This document shows positions 1 through 8,317 of a DNA stretch of 64,000 nt, piece after piece; within the stretch, counting starts at the first letter, position 1; every line of letters starts with the position of its first letter. Under the pieces are notes generated by a model. It saw only the letters and a program-made list of their open reading frames with translations, was not told the DNA's origin and did no database searches. The stretch is taken from positions 17,654 to 81,653 of the forward strand of contig NZ_KB907819.1 of assembly GCF_000382225.1 (NCBI RefSeq). Direction: 5' to 3'. Source of the stretch: Hymenobacter aerophilus DSM 13606 (GTDB lineage: Bacteria > Bacteroidota > Bacteroidia > Cytophagales > Hymenobacteraceae). Made by a program: the position numbers and the translations under genes.

Positions 1-1
1 C

Positions 2-526
2 GGGCGGGTGCTGGCCGTGGAGCCGATACCCGCGTTCCAGGCCATTTGGCACGATAACGTGCAGCTGAGCAGTTACGACAACCTTACGCTGCTACCGTAT
101 GCGCTGGGCAGTGAAAACACCACCGTGCAGATGGGCACGCCCGAGCGCGCCGGCCTGTTGCACCACGGCATGACCAAAATTGCCGCCAGCAGCCCCACCG
201 AAACCTACGCCCGCACCTACGAAGTGCCCATGCGCGTGCCCGACGAGCTGCTGGCCGACCTGCCCCGCCTCGATTTCGTGAAATGCGACGTGGAGGGCTT
301 CGAGTCGGTGGTGTTTGCCAACATGCAGGCCACCCTGCGCCGCTGCCGGCCCCTGATTCAGACGGAACTCAACGGCCTCGAAAACCGCCGCCAAGTGGTG
401 GCGCTGCTGGCCGAGTTGGGCTACAAACCATTTGTGCTCTCGGCGCGTTCAGAACTCGTAGCCTGTTCCGAAGAGCAGCTGCGCAGCGCCGTTACGGCCG
501 ATTTCTACTTTCAACCCGTTTCCTGA
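2..526 (+). CDS. FkbM-family SAM-dependent methyltransferase, C-terminal part (5' truncated)
   Basis: The reading frame is open to the left edge, so the true start lies outside the window; the GTG at 8 is only the first possible internal start. The visible 172 residues contain the FkbM signature DFVKCDVEGFE at about residues 93-103 and an EPIPAF stretch near the beginning, which fits the SAM-binding half of the fold. The family O-methylates sugars, polyketides or other small molecules; the substrate cannot be told from sequence. The gene ends 26 bp before the next plus-strand gene, so the two may be co-transcribed. The family call is fairly firm, the specific role is unknown. Confidence 0.8.
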   Translation, partial: GRVLAVEPIPAFQAIWHDNVQLSSYDNLTLLPYALGSENTTVQMGTPERAGLLHHGMTKIAASSPTETYARTYEVPMRVPDELLADLPRLDFVKCDVEGFESVVFANMQATLRRCRPLIQTELNGLENRRQVVALLAELGYKPFVLSARSELVACSEEQLRSAVTADFYFQPVS

Positions 527-552
527 GCCCCGCTTTTTCGGGCTTCGTTGTC

Positions 553-837
553 ATGGTAAAATTCCTCATCATCCTGCTCGTCATCTGGCTCGTCAGCCGC
601 TACATTCTGCCCGTGGTGTTGCGGCTGGTAGTGGGGGCGCTGGTGAAGAAGCAGGCCAAAAAGTTCGGCCAGCAGTTCGGGCAGAATCCGTTCAGCCAGC
701 CACCGCCCCGCCCCTCGGCCGCCCGCCCCGCCACGGCCCCCGGCGAAGTCCACGTCGATTACGTGCCGCCCCACCCTGAGCCCGACACCAAGGAGTTTAA
801 AGGCGGCGAGTACGTCGATTTTGAGGAAGTGAAATAG
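553..837 (+). CDS. DUF4834-like small membrane protein
   Basis: A 94-residue protein. Residues 2-22 form one hydrophobic helix (FLIILLVIWLVSRYILPVVLR), followed by a short basic stretch with KKQAKKFGQQFGQ, a proline-rich linker and an acidic C-terminus ending FKGGEYVDFEEVK. This layout matches the Bacteroidota DUF4834 family, whose function is not known. The N-terminus probably anchors it in the inner membrane with the tail in the cytoplasm. The start was chosen at the ATG right before the hydrophobic helix; an upstream extension in this frame overlaps the previous gene in another frame and is not credible. Confidence 0.75.
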   Translation: MVKFLIILLVIWLVSRYILPVVLRLVVGALVKKQAKKFGQQFGQNPFSQPPPRPSAARPATAPGEVHVDYVPPHPEPDTKEFKGGEYVDFEEVK

Positions 838-866
838 GGCACTGAGCCGGTAGCTGCCAGCCCCAG

Positions 867-1033
867 CTGCCAGCCCCAGCGGGGCGTCATATCGGTAGAA
901 ATTTCAACGCTCCTACCAAGCAAAGCCCCAGCGGGGCGACACCGACCGTTCAACGATGGGTGTCGCCCCGCTGGGGCTTTTAACAAAGACTCTTTTGCTT
1001 GCTACCGATATGGCGCCCCGCTGGGGCTGGCAG
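867..1033. repeat. Nested palindromic element, copy 1 (family A)
   Basis: The outer arms, 867-898 and 1002-1033, are reverse complements at 31 of 32 positions. Inside them a second perfect 22-bp stem (922-943 with 959-980) encloses a 15-nt loop. The stem core is GCCCCAGCGGGGC, itself a palindrome. It lies between two convergent genes (stops at 837 and 1045). A diverged copy with the same nested plan is at 9256-9414. The inner stem is followed by TTTT, so it could terminate transcription, but the outer arms go well beyond a terminator. Confidence 0.85.
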
Positions 1034-1044
1034 CTCAACCCCTG

Positions 1045-3678
1045 CTATATCCCGATGCCTACCCGGATGCCGGTGCCGGCGCGCTTGCCCGATTGCAGGC
1101 TGGTGTAGAAATCAACCCGCATGACTTTGAACACGTGCTCGATGCCGGCGCCCAGCTCCAGGTAGTGGCCGGCGGCGGGCGTGGTGAGGTAGTTGAGCGA
1201 GGCCACTTCCTGCCATTGCAGGCGACGCAGCAGCGGGATTTTGTTCAGCAGGAAACCGTTGAAATGGTGGTTGTAGTGCGCCTCCACGTAGCGGTCGGCG
1301 GTGCTGTAGCGGTAGTAGTCGAGCAGCTGGAACTGGCTGAAATTGGCGGCCAGGTAGGTGCGGTTGCCGTGGAAGTGGCGGAAATCCATGAACTCCAGCC
1401 GGGGCGAGCCGGGGAAGAAACCGGCCGCCACCTGGTAGTTGCTCGTGCCCAGCAACCCAAACGACACCGAGTGGCTCAGGCCGGCCTGCAAGAGTGTGTA
1501 GCGCACCTCGGAGCCCAGCGCCCCAATGCCCTGCCGCCACAAAAAGGAAAGCGTCGGGTACTTCGAGCCCAGGTTGAACTTGCCGGTGGGCCGCGTAATG
1601 TATTTCTGGCCGGGCTGGAAACTGGCCGACAGCTCGGTGCTCAGGGCCCGGCTGCGGCCAAAGCCCGTGCCGCCGGGCAGCTCGGCGGCCACCGGCTCGT
1701 TGGGCGTGAAAGCCCGGTTCTCCTTATCGCGCAGCAGTTTGGTGGTGGTGTTGAACAGCTCGCGGCGCACGTCGTAGCTGGCGCGGGCCAGCAGCGTGAG
1801 CCCGTTGAGCGGCTCCCACTGGTAGCCCAGCGCCGCGCCGTCGCGGCGATAGAGCTTGGCGTAGTTGCGGTTTTCGAGCAGCGTGTAGTAGCTGTTGATG
1901 AAGGGCGTGAGCTGGCTCTGCAGGTCGAAATTCTCGACGGTGCGGCCTGCCCGCACCAGCAGCCGGCCCAGCCGCACCGGATGCATTTGCCACTCGGCCT
2001 CCACGCTCGGGCTCAGCAGCTTGTTGCTGAAGCCGTAGCGCAAACTCGGCGTAACCGCCCAGTAGCGCCTATCGTCGGTGCGCTGCCGGAAGGTGGCCTC
2101 GGGGTTGAGCACCACGCCCTCGACGGTGTTGTAGCGAAGGATGTTGAACACCGGCTGCACGTACCAGCTGCGCTTCTCGAAGGTGCGGTTATAGGTGTAG
2201 CCCGTCAGCAGCAGCTTACCGAAGCCCAGCTCATTGCGCTTGCGGTCCAGCGAGTCCTGGTAGGGGCGCGACTTGCGGATGACTTCGGTACTGTCCTTCA
2301 CCTGGTAATCTTTCTGCTCTTCGTCGGTGAGTGGGGTGGGACGGATGGTGGCCCAGTAGGCGGTGTCGCGCTCGTTGGCGGCTTTTTCCACCAGCATCAC
2401 CTCGCCCTTGCACAGCCGGCCCACGCCGCTGGTGTCGCGGGCGGCGGCCTGCTCGGCCTTTTTGGCCTGGCGGCGCACGGCCCGGCTCAGTCCGCTCAGG
2501 TCAGGTTTCTGCTTTCGGATGTCGGCTACGGTTTCGCGGGTTACGGGCGCATCGTCGGCCGCCGGGGGCGTGGGGGCCAGGGTGGGGGCGGGGCGGTTGG
2601 GGAAGGTGGGCGTAACGCGGTAGTTGGAGAGCACGGCCGTGGTGTAGCCGCTGCCTTTGAACCCGAAGGCCGTGAAGTTGACCGTAATCCGCTGCGACTG
2701 CATCACCCACACGTCCGAGGGCCCCGGCGCCGGCCCGAACAGCTGCTCGATGTGCAGGCGGTCCACGTAGTCAATCTGCGCGCTCTTGCTTAAATCCAGC
2801 GACACCGACTGCAGCCGCCAGGTGCCATCGACCACGTAGATGTGGCCGGCAAACACGGGGTCGGAGGCGCGGCGCGGGGTCACTTTTATTTTATGAATCA
2901 GCAGGTTGCCCCGCTGGCTGCTGCCCTCCAGCTCGTAGCGGTAGAACAGGAAGGCGTTGGAGGCAATCGGCGACACGAAGCCGCGCTCCGAAAACCGGGC
3001 TTTCAGCAGGTTCTGGTAGAAGTTCAGCCCCTCGCCGGCCCCGGCCCGGTTGAAGCTCATGCCCCGCGCGTCGCCGCTCACCCGCGAGGAAATCATGCGC
3101 TCCTTCACCACGTTCGGCTGCCGGAAGCTCAGCTCCGATACCGATTCCGACAAGTAGAAAATGCCCGGCTTGATATCGGGGCCCACTTTTACGAGGCCCA
3201 GAATCTTGCCCGGCACATCGGAAAACCGGGCCAGCGTCTTCACGTAGGTGCGGGCCTGGAAGGCGGCCACCTCGCGCTCGTGGTAGCGCCGCCACTGCAT
3301 GGCTTGCTGAATGATGGCGTAGGCAGGGTCTTTGTCGGAGCCGCGCACCACCACTTCGCGCAGCTGGTAGTTTTCGGGCGCGAGCGTGACGTTGAGCACC
3401 GTGGCCGTGTCGCCGCCGGCCACGCGCACGGTGTGCTGGCTGGGCCGGTAGCCCACGTACTGAAACACCAGCTCGTAGGTGCCGGCCGCCAGCCGCAACT
3501 GGTAGTCGCCCTGCTCGTTGGCGGCGGTGCTGGTGGTGGTGCCGCGCACGGCCACGTTGGCGAAGGGCAGGCCCGCCCCCTGCGGGTCGGCGAGGCGGCC
3601 GCGCACCACGCCGCCCCAGGCCGCGCTGGTCGATAGTAACAGCAGTAGGTAGCAGAGCCCCGGCAGTAGAAAACGCAT
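1045..3678 (-). CDS. DUF5686 outer-membrane protein with N-terminal carboxypeptidase-like regulatory domain
   Basis: An 877-residue protein when started at the ATG at 3678, which begins directly with a signal peptide (MRFLLPGLCYLLLLLSTSAAWG); an upstream in-frame ATG at 3756 would put 26 unlikely residues in front. After the signal comes a carboxypeptidase-D-like regulatory domain at about residues 23-105 (VVRGRLADPQGAGLPFANVAVRG, then YVGYRP), then a long region resembling DUF5686 that ends in beta-rich sequence typical of an outer-membrane barrel. Such proteins are common in Bacteroidota and their roles are unclear. It appears to be a single gene; the convergent neighbour is separated by a palindromic element. 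Confidence 0.85.
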   Translation of the reverse strand: MRFLLPGLCYLLLLLSTSAAWGGVVRGRLADPQGAGLPFANVAVRGTTTSTAANEQGDYQLRLAAGTYELVFQYVGYRPSQHTVRVAGGDTATVLNVTLAPENYQLREVVVRGSDKDPAYAIIQQAMQWRRYHEREVAAFQARTYVKTLARFSDVPGKILGLVKVGPDIKPGIFYLSESVSELSFRQPNVVKERMISSRVSGDARGMSFNRAGAGEGLNFYQNLLKARFSERGFVSPIASNAFLFYRYELEGSSQRGNLLIHKIKVTPRRASDPVFAGHIYVVDGTWRLQSVSLDLSKSAQIDYVDRLHIEQLFGPAPGPSDVWVMQSQRITVNFTAFGFKGSGYTTAVLSNYRVTPTFPNRPAPTLAPTPPAADDAPVTRETVADIRKQKPDLSGLSRAVRRQAKKAEQAAARDTSGVGRLCKGEVMLVEKAANERDTAYWATIRPTPLTDEEQKDYQVKDSTEVIRKSRPYQDSLDRKRNELGFGKLLLTGYTYNRTFEKRSWYVQPVFNILRYNTVEGVVLNPEATFRQRTDDRRYWAVTPSLRYGFSNKLLSPSVEAEWQMHPVRLGRLLVRAGRTVENFDLQSQLTPFINSYYTLLENRNYAKLYRRDGAALGYQWEPLNGLTLLARASYDVRRELFNTTTKLLRDKENRAFTPNEPVAAELPGGTGFGRSRALSTELSASFQPGQKYITRPTGKFNLGSKYPTLSFLWRQGIGALGSEVRYTLLQAGLSHSVSFGLLGTSNYQVAAGFFPGSPRLEFMDFRHFHGNRTYLAANFSQFQLLDYYRYSTADRYVEAHYNHHFNGFLLNKIPLLRRLQWQEVASLNYLTTPAAGHYLELGAGIEHVFKVMRVDFYTSLQSGKRAGTGIRVGIGI

Positions 3679-3753
3679 AATCCTCACAAGTTCATAGACT
3701 TCGGCAAGGTAGATACAATCCGGCCCAAACAGGTTGCCTGAACCCGATAAACG

Positions 3754-3784
3754 CAAAACAGGAGCGCTGGTGGGGCGCTCCTGT
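3754..3784 (-). terminator. Rho-independent terminator after the ferritin-like pair
   Basis: Arms 3758-3767 and 3775-3784 form a perfect 10-bp GC-rich stem with a 7-nt loop. Read on the minus strand it is followed by TTTTGCG, and it lies 28 bp past the stop of the minus-strand ferritin-like gene. It would end that operon before the DUF5686 gene. Confidence 0.7.
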
Positions 3785-3812
3785 TCAGGATTAACAAAGC
3801 AAACTGCCGGGT

Positions 3813-4775
3813 TTAGATGAATAGCGTGCTCTTGGCGTCCACGAAGTTGCGGGCAATGCTCTTGACTGTAGCCGCATCGAGGGCCTCATCGAACGCCTCC
3901 GAAGCCGAAGCGGCGGTGGCGCCGGCCGTGTTCGTCAGCAGGTCGATGCCGGCCTGCGTGGTGTTGCTGTCGGCGGGGAAGAACAGTTCGGTGGGGCCGC
4001 CGGTGGCAGGTACGCCGGGACCATACACGGCCGCCGTCGAGGGCGTGGTGCTGGGCGAAGGACCGCCGTTGTCGGTGCCCGAAATCCAGCTTTTAGGCTG
4101 CTTGTTGAGGTTGGCCAAATCGCCGGGCACCGACGTGGCGGCGGCGTTGGCGGCCACCCCGCGGCGCACCGTGCGCACGTGCGAGGAGTGGCGGGCTTCC
4201 ACCGAGTGGATGTTGAGGGCCGCTTCCAGAATGTCCTTGTTCGACATCAGCTTGGTAGCGCCACCCTTGTAGGCGCGCACGCCGGTATCCACGAAAGCCT
4301 GCGACACGCCCAGGTACAGCGCGTAGTCAGTGAAAGCCTTGGCAAACGGCCCGTCGCCGCTGCCCTTGCCGCCCGAGTAGTCGAACGTGGCCCGGCCCGG
4401 GTCGGGAATGGCATCTCCACCCAACGCCTCGCGCAGCACCTTGATGTGGCCCGACTCGTCGTTGCGGATAATTTCGAAGGCCGGCCGGTCAGCGGCCGGA
4501 ATCAGGCCCGTGGCTTTGAGGCCCGAATCGTAGTAGTAAAACTCCAGGTACTCCAGGCTCAGGGCCAGGTTGAGTACGGCCTTAATGTCGGCGTTGAGCG
4601 TGCCCTGACCGTAAGCGCGCTGGAAAACGCCGCTTACCAGGTTGGGCAGCATGGCCGCCGTGAGGGTTTTGCCGGCCAGCCCGAAGTGCTTGAATACGCG
4701 GCGACGCGAGTCGAGGCGGTCGTAGATTTCGGGGTCGACCCGCTCGATATCGGAGATTAATTTAAAGAAGTCCAT
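3813..4775 (-). CDS. Ferritin-like domain protein (Ferritin_2 type)
   Basis: A 320-residue protein of the ferritin-like (PF13668-type) group that includes plant and Deinococcus desiccation-related proteins. Helix-pair carboxylate motifs are visible: EYLEFYYY near residue 75, DESGH near 105 and SVEARHSSH near 195, giving the E-plus-ExxH sets expected for a di-iron four-helix bundle. There is no clear signal peptide, although the region TLTAAMLPNLVSGVF near residue 40 is hydrophobic. It is the second gene of a two-gene operon, 38 bp after its paralogue. Metal binding is inferred from the family; enzymatic activity is unknown. Confidence 0.8.
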   Translation of the reverse strand: MDFFKLISDIERVDPEIYDRLDSRRRVFKHFGLAGKTLTAAMLPNLVSGVFQRAYGQGTLNADIKAVLNLALSLEYLEFYYYDSGLKATGLIPAADRPAFEIIRNDESGHIKVLREALGGDAIPDPGRATFDYSGGKGSGDGPFAKAFTDYALYLGVSQAFVDTGVRAYKGGATKLMSNKDILEAALNIHSVEARHSSHVRTVRRGVAANAAATSVPGDLANLNKQPKSWISGTDNGGPSPSTTPSTAAVYGPGVPATGGPTELFFPADSNTTQAGIDLLTNTAGATAASASEAFDEALDAATVKSIARNFVDAKSTLFI

Positions 4776-4813
4776 GAGGTAAGGCGAGTAAGTGGATGGG
4801 GCGACGAACCGCC

Positions 4814-5569
4814 TTATTTAATGTTGCTGGCGCTGATTTTCGAGCCGTCTTTCAGGAATTTGTTGGCCATGTTCACCACGTCGGTCGGCTTCATCGACTT
4901 TTCTTTGCCGGTGCCCGTGCCTACGCCTGGGGCGCTGGTGCCGCTGGTAGGCGTAAACAGGTCTACCACGTCGGAGGCTACGAAAGTGTTGTAGTTGATC
5001 AGGTCGCGGATCAGGGCCGCGTGGCGGGCTTCCACCGACACGATTTTGCCGGCAATCAGCAGGTAAGCCTCCGTCTGGATGTAGCGGCCGGCGCCGTTGT
5101 AGGCGGCCACGCCCAAATCTTCGAACGACTTGGCCGCGCCGAGCACGCTGTTGCGGTCGTTGAAATTGATGCTCGAAAAGTCGGGCTCCAGGGCTTTGAT
5201 GGCTTTGCCGGCCAATACGGTTTTGAAGAAGTCGGCGTGAATCTGCTCGTGGATGGCCAGGTCGTCAAACACCTGCTTTTCGAGACCCGCAGACAGGTTT
5301 TTGTAGTAAGCGCCTTCTTTCACCTTGGCATAAAACGCGGCTTCGAGCTGCTCAAGAGCATAAGCGTAGTTGAGTACGCCGTTGTCGCCCGAGCCTACGT
5401 CGATGGTGCCGCTGGGGGTAATATCGTCGTTGTCATCATCGCAGCCGGCGAGCAGCAGACCACCCACGGCCAGGCCAGCGCCAGAGTAACGGAGGAAGGA
5501 CCGGCGCGGCAGCCGCGGCGCATCGGGGGTGCCGGGCACGACCGGCGGCAAGGAGGTAGTAGAGCTCAT
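4814..5569 (-). CDS. Ferritin-like domain lipoprotein with twin-arginine signal
   Basis: A 251-residue paralogue of the downstream gene. The N-terminus has a twin-arginine motif (PRRSFLRYSG, about residues 21-30), a hydrophobic stretch and a lipobox LLAGC, so it is probably exported folded by Tat and then lipidated. The residues after the cysteine, DDDNDD, resemble the acidic lipoprotein export signal that sends Bacteroidota lipoproteins to the cell surface; that is inference. The bundle motifs are EQLEAAFY, HEQIHADF and SVEARHAAL. It is first in the operon. Export in folded form fits a metal cofactor loaded in the cytoplasm. Confidence 0.8.
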   Translation of the reverse strand: MSSTTSLPPVVPGTPDAPRLPRRSFLRYSGAGLAVGGLLLAGCDDDNDDITPSGTIDVGSGDNGVLNYAYALEQLEAAFYAKVKEGAYYKNLSAGLEKQVFDDLAIHEQIHADFFKTVLAGKAIKALEPDFSSINFNDRNSVLGAAKSFEDLGVAAYNGAGRYIQTEAYLLIAGKIVSVEARHAALIRDLINYNTFVASDVVDLFTPTSGTSAPGVGTGTGKEKSMKPTDVVNMANKFLKDGSKISASNIK

Positions 5570-5821
5570 CGTCGAGACAGATATAAAGGTGGAATGTCTG
5601 CCGTTTACGGGGGCGGGCGGGGGCTAAGTTGAGCGCCCGATTTGTAAATACGTATTTCTTCTGATTGATTAAGTGTTTTTACGGATGGGTTAGTATGTTA
5701 ATTATTAGATATATAGTTCAACTTTCGGACACCTCTGGGAGGCTATGATGCCGAACTTTTTCCGCCGGGGCGTGTCTTTTACTCAACCCATCTGCTACTC
5801 CTACCAACTCCCCCGTTAGCC

Positions 5822-6325
5822 ATGTTCAAGCCTGCTGCTCCTAAATTTTACACCCCCACCGAGGCCCTGCGCAAGATTGCCGAGTTCTGCGCCTATCAGG
5901 AGCGCTACCAGAAGGAGGTGGAAGCCAAGCTACGCAGCTACGGCCTGAATGAGGATGAAGCGGGCGAAATCATCATCCGCCTAAGCCGCGAAAAGCTGCT
6001 CGATGAGGAGCGCTTCGCCCAGGCCTACGTGCGCGGCCACTACAGCAACAAGAAGTGGGGCCGGCGCCGTATTCTGCAGGAGCTTAAGCAGAAGGGCATT
6101 TCCGACTACTGCATCAAGTCGGGCATGAAGGAAATCGACGGCGACCAGTATTACCAGAACCTGGTGGACCTGCTCGAAAAGAAGGACCGCCAGGAAAAGG
6201 AGCGCCACCCCGGCAAGCGCCGCCAGAAAATCCAGGTATACCTGATGACCAAAGGCTACGAGCAGGACCTGATTAAAATGGCGTTGGATGATCTGGGCAA
6301 AGAGGCCGAGGATGACGACGAATAA
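5822..6325 (+). CDS. recX: Regulatory protein RecX
   Basis: A 167-residue protein with the three-repeat helical RecX pattern: LRSYGLNEDEAGEIIIRLSREKLLDEERFAQAYVRG in the middle, followed by WGRRRILQELKQKGIS. RecX binds RecA filaments and modulates strand exchange and the SOS response in the cytoplasm. Length fits the family. recA is not in this window, so it is expressed separately. It is divergent from the ferritin-like operon across 252 bp. That gap is noticeably AT-rich from about 5640 to 5720, likely holding promoters, though I found no exact TAnnTTTG on either strand. Confidence 0.9.
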   Translation: MFKPAAPKFYTPTEALRKIAEFCAYQERYQKEVEAKLRSYGLNEDEAGEIIIRLSREKLLDEERFAQAYVRGHYSNKKWGRRRILQELKQKGISDYCIKSGMKEIDGDQYYQNLVDLLEKKDRQEKERHPGKRRQKIQVYLMTKGYEQDLIKMALDDLGKEAEDDDE

Positions 6326-6370
6326 AAGCCGCGCCTTTGGGTAGGAGCACGGCTTTCGTTCGGGTATTAT

Positions 6371-6404
6371 GCAGTAACGCGAACTACAGAGTTCGCGTTA
6401 CTGC
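6371..6404. repeat. Perfect 15-bp hairpin overlapping the dsbA-like stop codon
   Basis: Arms 6371-6385 and 6390-6404 are exact reverse complements around a 4-nt loop (core GTAACGCGAACT). It lies between the convergent recX and DsbA-like genes. The minus-strand stop codon (6398-6400) is inside the right arm, so the repeat provides the last codons of that gene. A weaker stem at about 6328-6355 (AAAGCCG/CGGCTTT) may terminate recX. Confidence 0.75.
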
Positions 6405-6925
6405 AACTGGCCTCCCAGGAAACGCGTTAGCTCGCCCTGCTGCCAGTTTCCTTGGTATAGCTGGCCATTCACGAAAAAAGCGGGTGTCCCGTTCACGCCA
6501 CTACGGACTCCGCTTTCAAAGTCAGCTTCCACCTTCTCGGTCACGGCCGAAGACTTTAGGTCGCTTTGGAATTGGTCCAAATTCAGCCCTAACTGTTGGG
6601 CGTGCTGCTGCAAACCGGCCGAATCGAGTTGGTCCTGATGCTCATAAAGAGCGTCGTGCATTTCCCAGAACTTGCCTTGCTGCGCTGCGGCCTCGGCAGC
6701 CAGGGCGGCCTGCTGGGCGTGCGGGTGCGCTTCGGCCAGCGGGAAATTGCGGAACACAAACTGCAGTTTATCACCCAGCGCCTGCTGGGCTGCCTTTATT
6801 TCCGGGTAAGCCTCGCCGCAGTAGCTACACTGGTAGTCGCCGTATTCTACAAGTTCGAGCGGAGCGCCCTGGGGGCCTTGGCGGTGGTCGTGGCCGTCGA
6901 TGGCCGGTTTCAGTTGGTTACTCAT
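6398..6925 (-). CDS. DsbA-family thioredoxin-fold oxidoreductase, cytosolic
   Basis: A 175-residue protein with the active-site motif C33-S-Y-C36 in EYGDYQCSYCGEAYPE and a cis-proline loop NGTPAFFVNG near the C-terminus, as in DsbA/FrnE-like disulfide oxidoreductases. There is no signal peptide, so unlike classical DsbA it should act in the cytoplasm. It is 3 bp after a peroxiredoxin gene that has only one cysteine, and the two are almost certainly co-transcribed. A role in reducing that peroxiredoxin is a reasonable inference but is not shown by the sequence. The C-terminus falls in an inverted repeat. Confidence 0.85.
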   Translation of the reverse strand: MSNQLKPAIDGHDHRQGPQGAPLELVEYGDYQCSYCGEAYPEIKAAQQALGDKLQFVFRNFPLAEAHPHAQQAALAAEAAAQQGKFWEMHDALYEHQDQLDSAGLQQHAQQLGLNLDQFQSDLKSSAVTEKVEADFESGVRSGVNGTPAFFVNGQLYQGNWQQGELTRFLGGQLQ

Positions 6926-6928
6926 GGC

Positions 6929-7396
6929 TTAGGCTTTTGCTTTATCGAGTTCTTCGAGGGCTTCCAGAATTCCATCGGCCCCGGGGTTGATGCCGGCGGG
7001 CGACAGGTAGCTCCACTGGATAATGCCCTTTTCATCGAGCACAAACAGAGCCCGCTTGGCTTCACCGGTTTGCTCATCGTACACGCCGTATTGTTGGGCT
7101 ACGGCCCCTTTAGGCTCGAAATCGGCCAGTAGTGGGAAGTGCAGGTTGCGGTCTTTGCTGAACGCCAAGTGGCTCCACTTGCTGTCGACCGAAATACCGA
7201 TTACCTGGGCGTTGTGCTTGGAGAAAAGCTTGCTGGTTTCGTTGTAGAGCGCCATCTGGTCGCCGCATACCGGGCTCCAGTCGGCCGGGTAAAAGGCCAG
7301 AATCACCCGCTGGCCCTGCAAATCGTGCAAGGCCAGTTTCTGGTCGGGGGTTGAATTCAATTCAAAATCGGGGGCAGGCGTGTTGGCTTCCAGCAT
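6929..7396 (-). CDS. 1-Cys peroxiredoxin (AhpC/TSA family)
   Basis: A 155-residue peroxiredoxin. The peroxidatic motif is P37-A-D-W-S-P-V-C44, matching PxxxT/SxxC, with the conserved arginine in AKRALFVLDEKG. C44 is the only cysteine in the protein, so it must use an external thiol to resolve the sulfenic acid. It reduces hydrogen peroxide and organic peroxides in the cytoplasm. The following gene, 3 bp away, encodes a CxxC thioredoxin-fold protein, a plausible reductant. The start is the ATG at 7396, which gives the usual N-terminus (LEANTPAPDFEL). Confidence 0.9.
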   Translation of the reverse strand: MLEANTPAPDFELNSTPDQKLALHDLQGQRVILAFYPADWSPVCGDQMALYNETSKLFSKHNAQVIGISVDSKWSHLAFSKDRNLHFPLLADFEPKGAVAQQYGVYDEQTGEAKRALFVLDEKGIIQWSYLSPAGINPGADGILEALEELDKAKA

Positions 7397-7577
7397 GGTG
7401 TAAACAGGCGTAAGTTATAGGGTGTGCCCGGGCGCTCCGGTACGTTTCATCGTTTAGGGGCGCGGGGTGTTTTCTTACGGGTCGGTTTGTGCGACGGTTG
7501 TTCGGGCGCTCCTGGGGCCCAAGGATGAGGCGGTTCTCAAACAAACTGCTTCCGCTCTGCCAGATTAGGCAGCCGCG

Positions 7578-8207
7578 TTACCGCTTGGCCGGCACGGTGG
7601 GGTTCTGCATCTGCCGGCTCAGGATAACGCGGCGGCCGGTCATGGTTTCGAGTATAGGCCGCAGAATTTGCTGGGCGTTCTGCTCAGTCTGAGCCAGAAT
7701 GCCGGAGTTGAGGGCGGCCCGGCGCACGTTGGCTTCGGCGTACTTATAGCCGGCATCCACTAATTCAGCATCCTGAAAAAAGCCGTTTTCGATGCTATAG
7801 ACCTTGCTTTTGCTATGGTCAATCTGCCAGACGCACAGCTCGGGCGCCGGCAAAGCCACGCGCACGATGGAGTCGCCTTCGAGCACCACATCCTGGGGGC
7901 GCAGCTTGCGCAAATCGAGGCAGCCGATGGCGTTACCGGCCACAATAAGGGCTACTTTGGCATCGGGCAGAAAGCGGTAAGTACTCTTTTTATACTCCAC
8001 CACGTCGCGGAACTCGTAGCGCACCAGCTCCATGCGGCCCAGCGCCTCCACCTTTTGCAGTACCGTGTTGTGCGTCACGGTCACGCGGGGGGCGGGGTTG
8101 AGCGGATTCTCGAAGTCGGCCAGCGCGGGGCGCACTTTGGTCCAGAGAAACCACCCCAGGCCCACCAGAAACAGCAGGGGCAACAGACGGCGCAGTAGTT
8201 TGGGCAT
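7578..8207 (-). CDS. DUF4230 domain protein, membrane-anchored
   Basis: A 209-residue protein with one N-terminal membrane helix (about residues 7-24, LLPLLFLVGLGWFLWTKV) followed by a soluble domain matching DUF4230 (VTVTHNTVLQKVEALGRMELVRYEFRDVVEYKK, then the conserved C-terminal part with AEANVRRAALNSGI). The soluble part probably faces the periplasm. The function of DUF4230 is not known. It stands alone: the gap to the peroxiredoxin gene is 181 bp and that to the upstream PLP enzyme is 110 bp. Confidence 0.75.
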   Translation of the reverse strand: MPKLLRRLLPLLFLVGLGWFLWTKVRPALADFENPLNPAPRVTVTHNTVLQKVEALGRMELVRYEFRDVVEYKKSTYRFLPDAKVALIVAGNAIGCLDLRKLRPQDVVLEGDSIVRVALPAPELCVWQIDHSKSKVYSIENGFFQDAELVDAGYKYAEANVRRAALNSGILAQTEQNAQQILRPILETMTGRRVILSRQMQNPTVPAKR

Positions 8208-8317
8208 TGGGGAGGAGTCGGTAAGGGAGTGAAAGGGTATGGGGAAGGATACGAGAAAACCTGCTTATTGACGAACTGTAGCAAGCATCAATTCCTTTCC
8301 ATCGTCCACTATGCCAC

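Noticed and set aside
1093..2793. Open frame of 566 codons opposite the DUF5686 gene
   Set aside because: Same shadow composition; no family features.
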